Assembly (NCBI RefSeq): GCF_005146945.1
Contig: NZ_SWMS01000003.1
Location: 357,365-421,364, forward strand
Source of the DNA: Prauserella endophytica
GTDB taxonomy: Bacteria; Actinomycetota; Actinomycetes; Mycobacteriales; Pseudonocardiaceae
Length of the DNA stretch: 64,000 bases
Direction: 5' to 3'
Shown here: positions 1-8,487 of the stretch, in pieces
Numbering within the stretch: position 1 is the first letter of the stretch
Layout: every line of letters begins with the position of its first letter
Position numbers and translations under genes: made by a program
The notes under the pieces: model-generated
Databases searched by the model: none
Seen by the model: only the letters and a program-made list of their open reading frames with translations
Told to the model about the DNA's origin: nothing

Positions 1-497
1 AGCCGTCCCCGGCGATCGACGAACGCGGCGTCGTCGAAGCCCTCCGCGACGGCCTGGCGGAGGAAGTACGTCTTGGCCACCTCGCCGACGTGCTTGATCC
101 CGGGCAGCACCCGTTCGTGTTCGACGGTCAGCAGCGCCAGCGGCCCGGCCGGCCCTGAGGCGGGTGGGCCTGTGCGCACCAGCAGTTCGGGGGCGACATC
201 CGGGTCGCCAAGGGTGAACTCGCCCTCCGGCGAGAACACCGTGGCCGTCGCCGACGCGTCGGCGGGACCGTTCTCCACGGCCGATCGCAGCCGGGACCGC
301 ACGATGTCGTCGGGCAGCGCCTGCCCGAAAAGCCGGATCGACGCGCGGCGCAGTCGCGACAGGTGGAGGTCGAGGCCGCGGACCCGGCCTCCGCGCACCT
401 GAAGGGCGGTGAAGTGGGCGTAGCCGGCGAAGGCCAGCGGGGTCAGGTCCGAGGCGGTCGCGGTCCGGCCGTTGCGGTGGGCGACGAACGAGGTCAT
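1..497 (-). CDS. Class IV PLP aminotransferase family protein (C-terminus beyond window)
   Basis: The reading frame starts at an ATG at 497 and runs off the left edge, giving about 165 N-terminal residues. The segment VRGGRVRGLDLHLSRLRRAS is typical of fold-type IV PLP enzymes (branched-chain aminotransferase and aminodeoxychorismate lyase relatives). Lys135 in PGIKHVGEVAKTYF sits where the Schiff-base lysine is expected. The substrate cannot be told, because the C-terminal half is missing. The gene is divergent from the coiled-coil gene at 623. A MerR-type promoter ends a few bases before the ATG, so the transcript may be leaderless. Confidence 0.75.
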   Translation of the reverse strand, partial: MTSFVAHRNGRTATASDLTPLAFAGYAHFTALQVRGGRVRGLDLHLSRLRRASIRLFGQALPDDIVRSRLRSAVENGPADASATATVFSPEGEFTLGDPDVAPELLVRTGPPASGPAGPLALLTVEHERVLPGIKHVGEVAKTYFLRQAVAEGFDDAAFVDRRGR

Positions 498-503
498 GGC
501 CGC

Positions 504-535
504 ACGCTAAGCGCTCACACCGGTGTGAAGGTCAA
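504..535 (-). promoter_or_regulatory. MerR-type promoter with elongated spacer and palindromic operator
   Basis: On the minus strand a -35 TTGACC (530-535) and a -10 TAGCGT (504-509) are separated by 20 bp. The spacer contains the perfect 14-bp palindrome TCACACCGGTGTGA (515-528). Long spacers of 19-20 bp with a central dyad are the hallmark of MerR-family activation. The predicted start lies at about 497, the ATG itself. No merR gene is visible in the window. Confidence 0.5.
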
Positions 536-545
536 GTTCTGCGGC

Positions 546-579
546 TGGCTCCGTGATAAGGGGCATTATCACGGAGCCA
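546..579. repeat. Perfect 14-bp-arm inverted repeat, candidate operator or recombination site
   Basis: The arms TGGCTCCGTGATAA (546-559) and TTATCACGGAGCCA (566-579) are perfect complements around a 6-nt loop. The element lies between two divergent genes, so it is not a terminator. It sits 43 bp upstream of the start of the zinc-ribbon/coiled-coil gene, which makes it a candidate binding site for that protein or a recombinase site. Confidence 0.55.
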
Positions 580-622
580 TGCTTTAGATCAGTTTCGCTG
601 ATTCGCGTGTCGCGTTACAGGT

Positions 623-1717
623 TTGAGTATCGCGTCCGCGAAACTATTTGACGTGGAGAACGGGCTGGTGACCGCCGAGGAGACCGAGGAAGACGCGCAA
701 CCGGAGCCGGTGTGCGCGCTGGAAGGCTGCGACAACCCGCTGCCGCCTCCGTCGGTGGACGAGAACGGGCGGCGCAAGGGTGGGCGGCCGTCGTCGTACT
801 GCTGCAAGGCCCATGCCGACGCGGCGTCGCGGCAGCGCAGGGCGGCCCAGACGGCCGCAGTGGTGGACCCGCTGGTGGAGCTGCGGAGGGCCGCCGAGGT
901 GTTTGGACCCGCTACGGGACCCGTATTCGACGCTCTCCGGGACATGACGGCCCGGCTGGAGGCCGCCGAGCAGGGTGCGATCGCCCAGGTGCGGCAGGCC
1001 GAGGAGCAGGCGGTGGCGGCACGGACCCAGGCTGAGGACGCTCTGCGTCGCGCCGAACAGGCGGAACGGGCGAGAGACCGGGCACTGGCCCAGGCCAGGG
1101 ACGACAGGGCCGCGCGAGCGGAGGCGGAGAAGGCGGCACAGCGGGCGGCGGCCGAGGCCGAGCAGGTCCAGCGCGACGCGTGGGCGCGTATCGCGCAGCA
1201 CGAACGCGCGCGGGGTGCGGCCGAGTCGGCCGCCACGGCGAGCGCGCAGGCCCGTGACGAGCTGGCTCACCAGCTCCGGGCCACTCGGCAGCAGCTCGAC
1301 GAGGCGCGCGACGACCGGGCCGCGCTCGCCGACCAGCTGGAGGTGGCGCGTGCTGAGCTGCGCGACCTGACCAGCGCCCACACCCTGGCCAGCGAACGGC
1401 TGGAGGCCGCGACCGCCCGGCTCACGGCCGCCGAGGCATCGCTCGAGCACGCCCGGCGGGATCTCGCCGAGTCGCGGCAGGAGAACGCGGCCCAGCGCGA
1501 GCAGCTCGACCACGTCCGTGGCGAGCTCGCCGAGCAACGCACCGCCACGCGGCTGGCGGAGGCCAGTGCGCAGACGGCCGAGCGGTCGCTCGCCGCCCAC
1601 GAGGCGCGGCTGGCCGAGCTGGGGGAGCAGCTCGCCCAGGCCCACGCCAGGGTCGACCGGCTGCTCGCGGAGCGGGCCGATCCCGCGCCTGCGGAGGACG
1701 GGCCGCCGGAGACGTGA
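623..1717 (+). CDS. Zinc-ribbon plus long coiled-coil protein (KfrA-like architecture)
   Basis: A protein of about 364 residues. Residues 31-64 hold CALEGC and YCCKAH (Cys31, Cys36, Cys60, Cys61, His64), followed by a basic SRQRRAAQ stretch, which looks like a small zinc-ribbon DNA- or RNA-binding module. From about residue 105 to 355 it is an almost uninterrupted Ala/Glu/Arg/Gln heptad coiled coil. This head-plus-rod layout recalls plasmid KfrA and SMC-like accessory proteins, but I recognise no named family. The start is unresolved: TTG at 623, GTG at 653 and GTG at 668 are all in frame and none has a good ribosome binding site. A related zinc ribbon occurs alone at 18282-18662. Confidence 0.6.
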   Translation: MSIASAKLFDVENGLVTAEETEEDAQPEPVCALEGCDNPLPPPSVDENGRRKGGRPSSYCCKAHADAASRQRRAAQTAAVVDPLVELRRAAEVFGPATGPVFDALRDMTARLEAAEQGAIAQVRQAEEQAVAARTQAEDALRRAEQAERARDRALAQARDDRAARAEAEKAAQRAAAEAEQVQRDAWARIAQHERARGAAESAATASAQARDELAHQLRATRQQLDEARDDRAALADQLEVARAELRDLTSAHTLASERLEAATARLTAAEASLEHARRDLAESRQENAAQREQLDHVRGELAEQRTATRLAEASAQTAERSLAAHEARLAELGEQLAQAHARVDRLLAERADPAPAEDGPPET

Positions 1718-1747
1718 CGAGCTTGTGTCAGTTGCAGGTTACGTAAA

Positions 1748-1763
1748 CCTATGGTTACATAGG
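1748..1763. promoter_or_regulatory. Operator-like inverted repeat before the ArsR gene
   Basis: CCTATG-GTTA-CATAGG is a perfect 6-bp inverted repeat. A GTAAACC/GGTTAC half-site pair overlaps it. The repeat ends 4 bp before the GTG of the ArsR-family gene, where a self-repressing ArsR protein would bind. Confidence 0.5.
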
Positions 1764-1767
1764 CGTC

Positions 1768-2097
1768 GTGACCACGGACGTTTTCGCGGTACTGGCGGAT
1801 CCGCATCGTCGGCGGGTGTTGGAGCTCGTCGCGGCGCGCGAGCGCACGGCGGGGGAGCTGGCCGCCGAGTTCGACGTGAGCAGGCCTGCCGTGTCGCGGC
1901 ATCTCCGCGTGCTCAAGGAAGCGGGCCTGGTCACCTGCAGGCAGGACGCCCAGCGCCGGATCTACCGGCTCGACCCGGGCCCGCTGACGGAGGTCGCGGG
2001 CTGGGTCGACCGCATGCGCGGGTACTGGGCTGGCCGGCTCGACGCACTGGAAGACCATCTCGACGCGAACCCGGAGGTACCGAATGCGTCCCGTTGA
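1768..2097 (+). CDS. ArsR-family winged-helix transcriptional regulator
   Basis: The 109-residue protein is a complete single-domain ArsR/SmtB-type winged helix. It starts FAVLADPHRRRVLELVA, and its recognition helix is in FDVSRPAVSRHLRVLKEAGLV (about residues 34-54). It has no cysteine or histidine metal-binding cluster, so it is probably not a metal sensor. The GTG start at 1768 follows a palindromic operator. It overlaps the downstream SRPBCC gene by 14 bp, so the two are translationally coupled. ArsR-SRPBCC pairs are common in actinobacteria and usually self-repressing; the ligand is unknown. Confidence 0.85.
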   Translation: MTTDVFAVLADPHRRRVLELVAARERTAGELAAEFDVSRPAVSRHLRVLKEAGLVTCRQDAQRRIYRLDPGPLTEVAGWVDRMRGYWAGRLDALEDHLDANPEVPNASR

Positions 2098-2578
2098 CAG
2101 AGCCCCGCTCGACGACCTGAAAGGCACCATCGGTCTCGGGCCGGACGGCGCCTGGCAGATCCGGTTCGAACGGCGGCTGCGGCACTCGCCCGAGCGGGTG
2201 TGGCAGGCCCTCGTCGACCCGGACGAGCAGGGGCGCTGGCTGCCGGGCGTGACCATCGACGCGCGGGTGGGCGGCGTCGCGGTGTACGACTTCGGCGAGG
2301 AGGGCCGCGCGGAGGGCACGGTGCGGGCGGTGGAGCCGCCGTCGGTGCTGGAGCACTCGTGGTCGTGGCCGGGCGAGGAGGACTCGGTCGTGCGGTGGGA
2401 GCTGCGAGCCGAGGACGACGCCACGGTGCTCGTGCTGTTGCACCGCCCGGTCCGGCCCGAGCCCGCCGTCCACTACTGCCTCGGCTGGCACGTCATGCTC
2501 GATGCCCTCGACGCGCACCTGGGCGGTGGCGAGCCGGCCGAGCCCGACTACGACCACCTCGCGTCGCTCTACGCCTAG
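2084..2578 (+). CDS. SRPBCC (START/AHSA1-like) domain protein
   Basis: The 164-residue protein has the SRPBCC helix-grip fold signature: IRFERRLRHSPERVWQALVDP near the N-terminus, then the strand GAWQIRFER and the EHSWSWPGEEDSVVRWEL region. Such AHSA1-type proteins bind hydrophobic ligands or act on them. It begins inside the 3' end of the ArsR gene and is coupled to it. A role as ligand binder or modifier for the same unknown compound is an inference from pairing. No catalytic residue can be assigned. Confidence 0.8.
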   Translation: MRPVDRAPLDDLKGTIGLGPDGAWQIRFERRLRHSPERVWQALVDPDEQGRWLPGVTIDARVGGVAVYDFGEEGRAEGTVRAVEPPSVLEHSWSWPGEEDSVVRWELRAEDDATVLVLLHRPVRPEPAVHYCLGWHVMLDALDAHLGGGEPAEPDYDHLASLYA

Positions 2579-2740
2579 AACGCAGCCGGCGGGAAGCTGG
2601 GCCGCCGAATTATGTGGCGAACTTCCGGCGGGGGGCGTTGCCGGTCCGCCCAAGTACAGCCCAGTACGAGGACGAACCGGCGCCTTGCCAGCGGAAACCC
2701 GGATCCACCGACTCAAGCAACAGACTCCCGGCGGAGGGCA

Positions 2741-5056
2741 CTAGCGTCCGGTGTCGTGGCGGTCGAAGTCGATGGTGTAGCCGAGTTCGACGTCCTGCCG
2801 CTCACTGCCCTCGCCCGCGACGGTCAGCTGCGCCGTGGCGGGGGCGTAGCCGGTGGCGATGATCGTGTACGCGCCGACGTCGAGGTCACCGAATCGGTAG
2901 CCGCCCTCGGCGTCGGTGAGCGTCACGCCCACCACCTGGCCGTCCACGTCGAGCAGGGTCACCTGCGCCTCGGCCACGGCCTGCCCGCTCAGGCCGGAGC
3001 GGACCGTGCCGAGCACCTGGCCCGCCGGGGCCAGCTCGACGTCACGGGAGAGCTGATCGCCGTCGACGAGGGAGACCGGCACGGCCTGCGGCCGGTAGCC
3101 CCGCGCGGTGACGGCGAGGGTGTAGCTGCCGCCGATGACGTCCGGGAACTGGTACCAGCCGTCGCCGCCGCTGAGCCCGGAGCTGAGAACGTCGCCGCGT
3201 GCGTCGGTGAGCACGACGGTCGCCCCTCCGACCGCGCGGTGACCCGCACCGCGGATCCGGCCGCTCACGGCACCGGCCCCGGACAGGGCGAGGTCCCGGC
3301 GCGCCGGTGATCCGGTCAGCTCGACGGTGTGGGCCACGGGCTGGAGGTGCTCGGCGGCGGCGATGAGGACGTAGCGGCCCGGCGCTGGCGCGGTGACCAG
3401 GTAGCTGCCGGTGGGGTCGCTGCGCTGGAGGTCGACCTGGGCGCCGCTGCCGTCGGTCAGCGTGAGCGACACGCCGTCGACGGGCTCGCCGCCCGCGGTA
3501 ACCACGCCGTACATGGCGAGCGGCGCGCGCTCGGCGAGCACGGTGGACCTCGGCGCAGGTTCGCGCCCTGCTTCCGGTTCCGCTTCCGGCGAGGGTTCCG
3601 CGCCGGTGTCGAGGGTGCTGCGCAGCGGGGTCTCCTTGAGGAACAGCACCGCGAGCAGCGTCACCACGGCGACGATCGCGGAGATGAGGAAGATCGTGCC
3701 GGTGCCGTCGCCGTAGGCCGCACGGAGCGCTTCCCTGGCCGCGGGAGGCAGGGAAGCGAGGTCGAGCGAACCTCCGCCTGCCCCGCCGTTACCGCCGCTG
3801 ACCTCGTTGGCGAGCACCGCTCCGAGCGCCGACACGCCGGCCGAGCCGCCCAGCGTCCGGAAGAACGTCACGACCGCTGTCGAGGAGCCCATGTCGCGCA
3901 TGCCCACGGTGTTCTGCGCGACGAGCACGAGGTTCTGCATGAGCGCGCCCACGCCGATGCCCATCAGCGCGAGGTAGCAGCCCATGAGGGTGAGGTTGGT
4001 GGTGTGGTCGATGGTGCTCAGCAGGAACAGGGCGGTCACGAGCAGCACCGAGCCGCCGATCAGGAACGGCTTGGTCCGTCCGATGCGGGACACGATCTGG
4101 CCGCTGATCGTCGAGGAGAGGAACAGCCCGAGCACCATCGGCAACGTCATGAGGCCGGCGTGTGTGGGGGAGTAGCCGCGGGCGATCTGGTAGTACTGCG
4201 CGAGGAAGACCGCACCGCCGAACATCGCTGTGCCCACGGCGAGCGTGCCCAGCACCGACAGCGAGAAGGTGCTGTCGCGGAACAGCCGCAGGGGCACCAC
4301 CGGCTCGCGGACCTTCGTCTCGACGACGAGGGCCAGCGCCAGCGCCACCGCCGCGCCGCCGATGAACCACAGCGTCTCCGGCGACCACCACGCGAAGTTC
4401 TTGCCCGCCAGTGACACCCAGATCAGCAGCAGTGCCACGCCACCGACGATCAGGGTCGCGCCCAGCCAGTCGATCTTGACGTCGCGCTTGATGACGGGCA
4501 GGTGCAGTGTCCTGCCCAGGACGATGAACGCGAGGATCGCGATCGGCACGCACACCCAGAAGCACCAGCGCCAGCCGAGCGCAGAGTCGACGATCACGCC
4601 GCCGAGCAGTGGGCCCGACACGGTGGCGACCGCGAACACCCCGCCGATGTAGCCGGAGTACTTGCCGCGGTCACGGGGCGCGATCATCGCGGCCATGACG
4701 GCCTGGATGAGCGCCTGCAAGCCACCCATGCCGACGCCCTGCAGCGCGCGGTAGGCGATCAGCTCGGGCATCGACTGCGCGAACCCGCCGAGCACGGAAC
4801 CGACGGTGAAGATCACGATGGCGAGCTGGTACAGCAGCTTCTTGCTGAACAGGTCGGAGAGCTTGCCCCAGATCGGCGTGGTGGCCGTGGAGGTCAGCAG
4901 CATCGCGGTGACGACCCACGTGTACTGGTTCTGGGTGCCGTCGAGATCGGCGAGGATCGTCGGCAGCGCGTTGGAGACGATCGTGGAGGAGAGGATCGCC
5001 ACCAGCAGGGCGAGCAGCAGACCGGTGAAGGCTTCCAGGATCTGCCGGTGTGTCAT
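2741..5056 (-). CDS. DHA2-type 14-TM drug efflux MFS transporter with C-terminal carboxypeptidase-regulatory-like repeats
   Basis: The 771-residue protein has about 14 membrane segments in residues 1-475. It has the DHA2 (EmrB/QacA) signatures ILSSTIVSNALPTI, GKLSDLFSKK and RALQGVGMGGL. It should export drugs or metabolites by proton antiport. After a Pro/Glu-rich linker, residues of about 510-771 form three beta-sandwich repeats of about 80 residues (for example GVVTAGGEPVDGVSLTLTDG, then SGRIRGAGHRAVGGATVVLTD), as in CNA-B or carboxypeptidase-regulatory domains. With 14 segments the tail should be cytoplasmic, which is odd for such domains. The ATG at 5056 has a weak ribosome binding site. 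A strong AAGGAG lies 6 nt before an in-frame ACG at 5092. Confidence 0.85.
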   Translation of the reverse strand: MTHRQILEAFTGLLLALLVAILSSTIVSNALPTILADLDGTQNQYTWVVTAMLLTSTATTPIWGKLSDLFSKKLLYQLAIVIFTVGSVLGGFAQSMPELIAYRALQGVGMGGLQALIQAVMAAMIAPRDRGKYSGYIGGVFAVATVSGPLLGGVIVDSALGWRWCFWVCVPIAILAFIVLGRTLHLPVIKRDVKIDWLGATLIVGGVALLLIWVSLAGKNFAWWSPETLWFIGGAAVALALALVVETKVREPVVPLRLFRDSTFSLSVLGTLAVGTAMFGGAVFLAQYYQIARGYSPTHAGLMTLPMVLGLFLSSTISGQIVSRIGRTKPFLIGGSVLLVTALFLLSTIDHTTNLTLMGCYLALMGIGVGALMQNLVLVAQNTVGMRDMGSSTAVVTFFRTLGGSAGVSALGAVLANEVSGGNGGAGGGSLDLASLPPAAREALRAAYGDGTGTIFLISAIVAVVTLLAVLFLKETPLRSTLDTGAEPSPEAEPEAGREPAPRSTVLAERAPLAMYGVVTAGGEPVDGVSLTLTDGSGAQVDLQRSDPTGSYLVTAPAPGRYVLIAAAEHLQPVAHTVELTGSPARRDLALSGAGAVSGRIRGAGHRAVGGATVVLTDARGDVLSSGLSGGDGWYQFPDVIGGSYTLAVTARGYRPQAVPVSLVDGDQLSRDVELAPAGQVLGTVRSGLSGQAVAEAQVTLLDVDGQVVGVTLTDAEGGYRFGDLDVGAYTIIATGYAPATAQLTVAGEGSERQDVELGYTIDFDRHDTGR

Positions 5057-5159
5057 CGGCTCGGTGGCCGGGGCGTGTGCGGGCGCGGACGTAGTGAGCT
5101 CCTTGTCGAGAGACTTCGGGGTTCTCTCGAGGGTAACTCAGAAAACTTGTGTGCTGCAA

Positions 5160-8100
5160 CTACATATTCGGCCCGTCGCTGTCCAGCACCTCGTCCACTC
5201 CGCTCAAGCCCAGCTCAGCGCCCTGCCGGTGCTTGCGGGCGAACCCTTCCGCGCCGAGCGCGGCGGTGGCCGAGGCCGTGATCCGGTCGACGTCGTGACG
5301 CTCCGCAACGGGCAGGGGTGCGCCCACCGAGGTGCGCGCGGCCTCGGCCATGCCGAGCAGCGACGCCGCGCGCGCGGGCTCCCCGCCGAGGACGGCGGCG
5401 CCGGCCAGCCCCTCCAGCGCCAGCGCGATGGCTCGGGGATCGCCCACCCGCCGGGCCACCGTCAGCGCGGCCCGGTGTCGCGACCCGGCCAGCGCGACGT
5501 CACCGCGCTGCTCGGCGACGAAACCCAGCTCCGCGAGCACGAGCGTGCTGCCGGGCTCGAACTCCACCAGCCGGTGCCAGTCCAGCAGGACGTGCAGGTG
5601 CCGGTCGGCCTCGTCGAGATCGCCCGCCTTCCTGGCGCCGAGGGCGAGCCCGGTCCTGGCGTACATCTCGCCCGGCGCGAAGCCCTGCTCCGCCGCCAGC
5701 CGCATTGCCCGCTCGTGCAGCTCACGGGCCTCCCGCAGGTCCCCGGTCAGCAGCGCCGTCCGGCCCAGCCACGACAGCTGGTACGACAACTCGGGCCACA
5801 GCCCGAGCTCCTCGGCGTCGCGCAGGCTCTCGCGGAACCGGCTCCGCGCCGCGTCGTAGTCGCCGCGGATCTGCGCAAGCGCGCCGAGCGCGAACGACGC
5901 CTGCAACCGGCCCCAGCGCTCGCCCAGCTCACCGAACAGCTCCGCGGACTCCTGGGCAGCCCGCTCCGACTCGTCCAGGTGGCCGAGCGAGAGCAGGTGC
6001 CCCGCGCTGTCGGCCAGCGCCGCCGCCGTGCCCCAGCGGTCCCCGAGCGCGCGAAACCCCGCGAGAGCGGCTCGGTTGCCACGCCTGCCCGCGTGCAGAT
6101 CGCCCACCGTGCCCAGCACATAGCCGAGGAACCAGAGCGCCCGCGCCCGCACCGCGGCGTCGGGAATCGCCTCGGCCGCCGCGAACGCCGCCTGGTCCGC
6201 ACGCTCACCCGCGAGCACAGCCAGTCCCGCCGCCCAGGCCGCCGCGCCGCCGCGCGACGAGTGATCGGCCCCGCCCGCCAGGGCCAGCGTCATGCGCAGC
6301 GACCGCCGCGCCTCGCCGATGCGTCCGCGCAGGAACCAGTACCACGTCATCGCGTTCACCAGCCGCAGCGCGGCCTCGGCCTCGCCGAGCCGGACGAACG
6401 TGTCGAGCGCGGCCCGGAGGTTGGCCGACTCGGCGTCTAGCCGGTGCAGCCACCGCTGCTGGTCACGACCCCGCAGCAGGGGATCGGCGCGCGCGGCCAG
6501 CGCGGCGTGGAACCGCGCGTGCCGCAGCCGTACCCGGTCAGCCTCGCCCGCGTCGTCCAGCCGGTCGAGGCAGTACGCCAGCACCGATTCGAGCAGCCGG
6601 TAGCGGGGGCCCACCACGCCCTGTTCGGCGACCACCAGTGACTTCTCGACGAGCTTCGCCAGCAGGTCGAGCACCGAACCCGGCTCCACCCCGTCGCCCG
6701 CGCACACCGCCTCGGCCGCGTCGAGCCCGCAGCTTTCGGCGTGCACCGCGAGCCTGCGCAACACCACCCGCTCCGGCTCGGTGAGCAGCTCCCAGCTCCA
6801 GTCGATCATCGCGCGCAGCGTTCGCTGCCTGGCCGGTGCGTCGCGAGGGCCGCCGGACAGGAGCCGGAACCGGTCGTCGAGCCTTGCCAGCAGCTCGTCC
6901 ACGCCAAGCGCGCGCACGCGCGTGGCGGCCAGTTCCAGCGCGAGCGGCAGGCCGTCGAGCCTGCGGCAGATGGTGGCGACCGCGTGCACGTTCGCCGGGG
7001 TGAGCGCGAACCCGGGTGCTCCGGCCGCGGCCCGGTCGACGAACAGCCGCACGGCGCTGAACTCGCGCACCGACGGGAGCACCTCCTCGGCAGGACGAGC
7101 CGGGTCGAGGTGCCCCTTCGCGGGGATGCCGAGTGGCGGAACCGCCCACAGCACCTCACCGCCCACCCCGAGCGCCTGCTGGCTGGTCGCGAGGATCCGC
7201 AGCCGGGGCGCGGCCCGCAGCAGGCGCGCCGCCAGCTCCGCGACGGGCTCGACGAGCAGCTCGCAGTTGTCGAGCACGAGCAGGACGTCCCGGTCCCGCA
7301 CCGCGTCGGCGATCCTCCCGGTGAGGTCGGGGCCCGGGCCGGAGTCCTGCCGGACGCCGAGCACCGCCGCGACCGCCTCGGGCACCCACTCGCCGCCACC
7401 CGCGCCCTGGCAGGGGTGGCGGTCCAGACCGGCCAGCTCGACGAACCTGACGTCGTCCGAAGTGGACTCCGCGATCCTGGTGGCCGTCTCGAGGGCGAGC
7501 CGGGTCTTGCCGACCCCGCCGGGTCCGGTGAGGGTGACCAGGCGCGCGGAGCCCAGCGCCGCCCGCACGTCACGTACCGCGTTCTCCCGGCCCAGCAGCT
7601 CGGTCAGCGGCACCGGCAACGCGGCCCTCGGCACGGCGGGCGGCGGGAGGTGCAGCGTGGGGTCCTGATTCAGGATCGCCTGGTGCAACGCGACCAGCTC
7701 GGGGCCCGGTTCCAGGCCCAGCTCCCCGGCAAGGCGCCGCCGCAGCTCCGCGTAGCTCTCCAGTGCCTCGCTCTGCCGCCCAGCGCCGTAGAGCGCACGC
7801 AGGTGCAGCGCCCTGAGCCGCTCGCGCAGCGGGTGCCTCGCGACCACGTCGCCCAGCTCGCCCGCCAGCGCCGCGTGCTCGCCGAGGGCCAGCCGCGCGT
7901 CGGCGTGGTCCTCCAGCGCCGCCAGCCGCTCCTGTTCGAGGCGCTGGATCACCGGAGCCGCGAACGGCTCGTCGGCGAACTCGGCGAGCGCGGGACCCCG
8001 CCACAGCGCGAGCGCGTCGGCGAGCAGGGACGCCTTCTGCTTGGGGTCGGCGCTCCGGCGTGCCTGCCCGGTCAGCGCGCGGAACCGCTGAACGTCCAGC

Positions 8101-8399
8101 AGGTCGCCGTCGAGCCGGAGCCGATATCCGGCGTCGTGGCGGACCACCAGCGCCTTCGCGCCCGGCTCCGCCGCCTCCAGTGCGCGGCGCAGCTGCGACA
8201 CCTTGGTCTGCAGTGTGTTGCCCGGATTGCCGGGAAGCCGATCGCCCCAGAGGTCGTTGGCCAGCCGGTCGACCGAGACGGGCCGCCCCTCGTGCACGAG
8301 CAGGTTCGCCAGCAGCGCCCTGACCTTCACCTCGGGCACGCGGACGGCCGTGCCGTCGTCGGTCCAGACCGCAAGCGGCCCCAGCACGCCGAATCGCAC
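5160..8399 (-). CDS. AfsR/SARP-type regulator: winged helix, BTAD, NB-ARC ATPase, TPR
   Basis: The 1079-residue protein begins at a GTG (8399) with VRFGVLGPLAVWTDDG, the usual N-terminus of this family; a longer frame upstream is ignored. Residues 1-90 are an OmpR-like DNA-binding domain. About 95-245 form the BTAD domain. From about 270 to 520 is an NB-ARC/AP-ATPase with P-loop GPGGVGKTR near residue 290 and LLVLDNCELL as Walker B. The rest is TPR-like helices. Such proteins switch on secondary metabolism or stress genes after nucleotide-dependent oligomerisation. It is divergent from the imine-reductase-like pair with 88 bp between them, so those genes are the likely target. The DHA2 efflux gene follows 103 bp downstream. 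Confidence 0.88.
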   Translation of the reverse strand: MRFGVLGPLAVWTDDGTAVRVPEVKVRALLANLLVHEGRPVSVDRLANDLWGDRLPGNPGNTLQTKVSQLRRALEAAEPGAKALVVRHDAGYRLRLDGDLLDVQRFRALTGQARRSADPKQKASLLADALALWRGPALAEFADEPFAAPVIQRLEQERLAALEDHADARLALGEHAALAGELGDVVARHPLRERLRALHLRALYGAGRQSEALESYAELRRRLAGELGLEPGPELVALHQAILNQDPTLHLPPPAVPRAALPVPLTELLGRENAVRDVRAALGSARLVTLTGPGGVGKTRLALETATRIAESTSDDVRFVELAGLDRHPCQGAGGGEWVPEAVAAVLGVRQDSGPGPDLTGRIADAVRDRDVLLVLDNCELLVEPVAELAARLLRAAPRLRILATSQQALGVGGEVLWAVPPLGIPAKGHLDPARPAEEVLPSVREFSAVRLFVDRAAAGAPGFALTPANVHAVATICRRLDGLPLALELAATRVRALGVDELLARLDDRFRLLSGGPRDAPARQRTLRAMIDWSWELLTEPERVVLRRLAVHAESCGLDAAEAVCAGDGVEPGSVLDLLAKLVEKSLVVAEQGVVGPRYRLLESVLAYCLDRLDDAGEADRVRLRHARFHAALAARADPLLRGRDQQRWLHRLDAESANLRAALDTFVRLGEAEAALRLVNAMTWYWFLRGRIGEARRSLRMTLALAGGADHSSRGGAAAWAAGLAVLAGERADQAAFAAAEAIPDAAVRARALWFLGYVLGTVGDLHAGRRGNRAALAGFRALGDRWGTAAALADSAGHLLSLGHLDESERAAQESAELFGELGERWGRLQASFALGALAQIRGDYDAARSRFRESLRDAEELGLWPELSYQLSWLGRTALLTGDLREARELHERAMRLAAEQGFAPGEMYARTGLALGARKAGDLDEADRHLHVLLDWHRLVEFEPGSTLVLAELGFVAEQRGDVALAGSRHRAALTVARRVGDPRAIALALEGLAGAAVLGGEPARAASLLGMAEAARTSVGAPLPVAERHDVDRITASATAALGAEGFARKHRQGAELGLSGVDEVLDSDGPNM

Positions 8400-8487
8400 G
8401 AAACCGACACTAGCCAAGGCCACCGACGAAACCGGGCCGTGCGCGAACCCGCAGCCGATCGTGCGCGGGGACCGGCACCGTCGGAGC

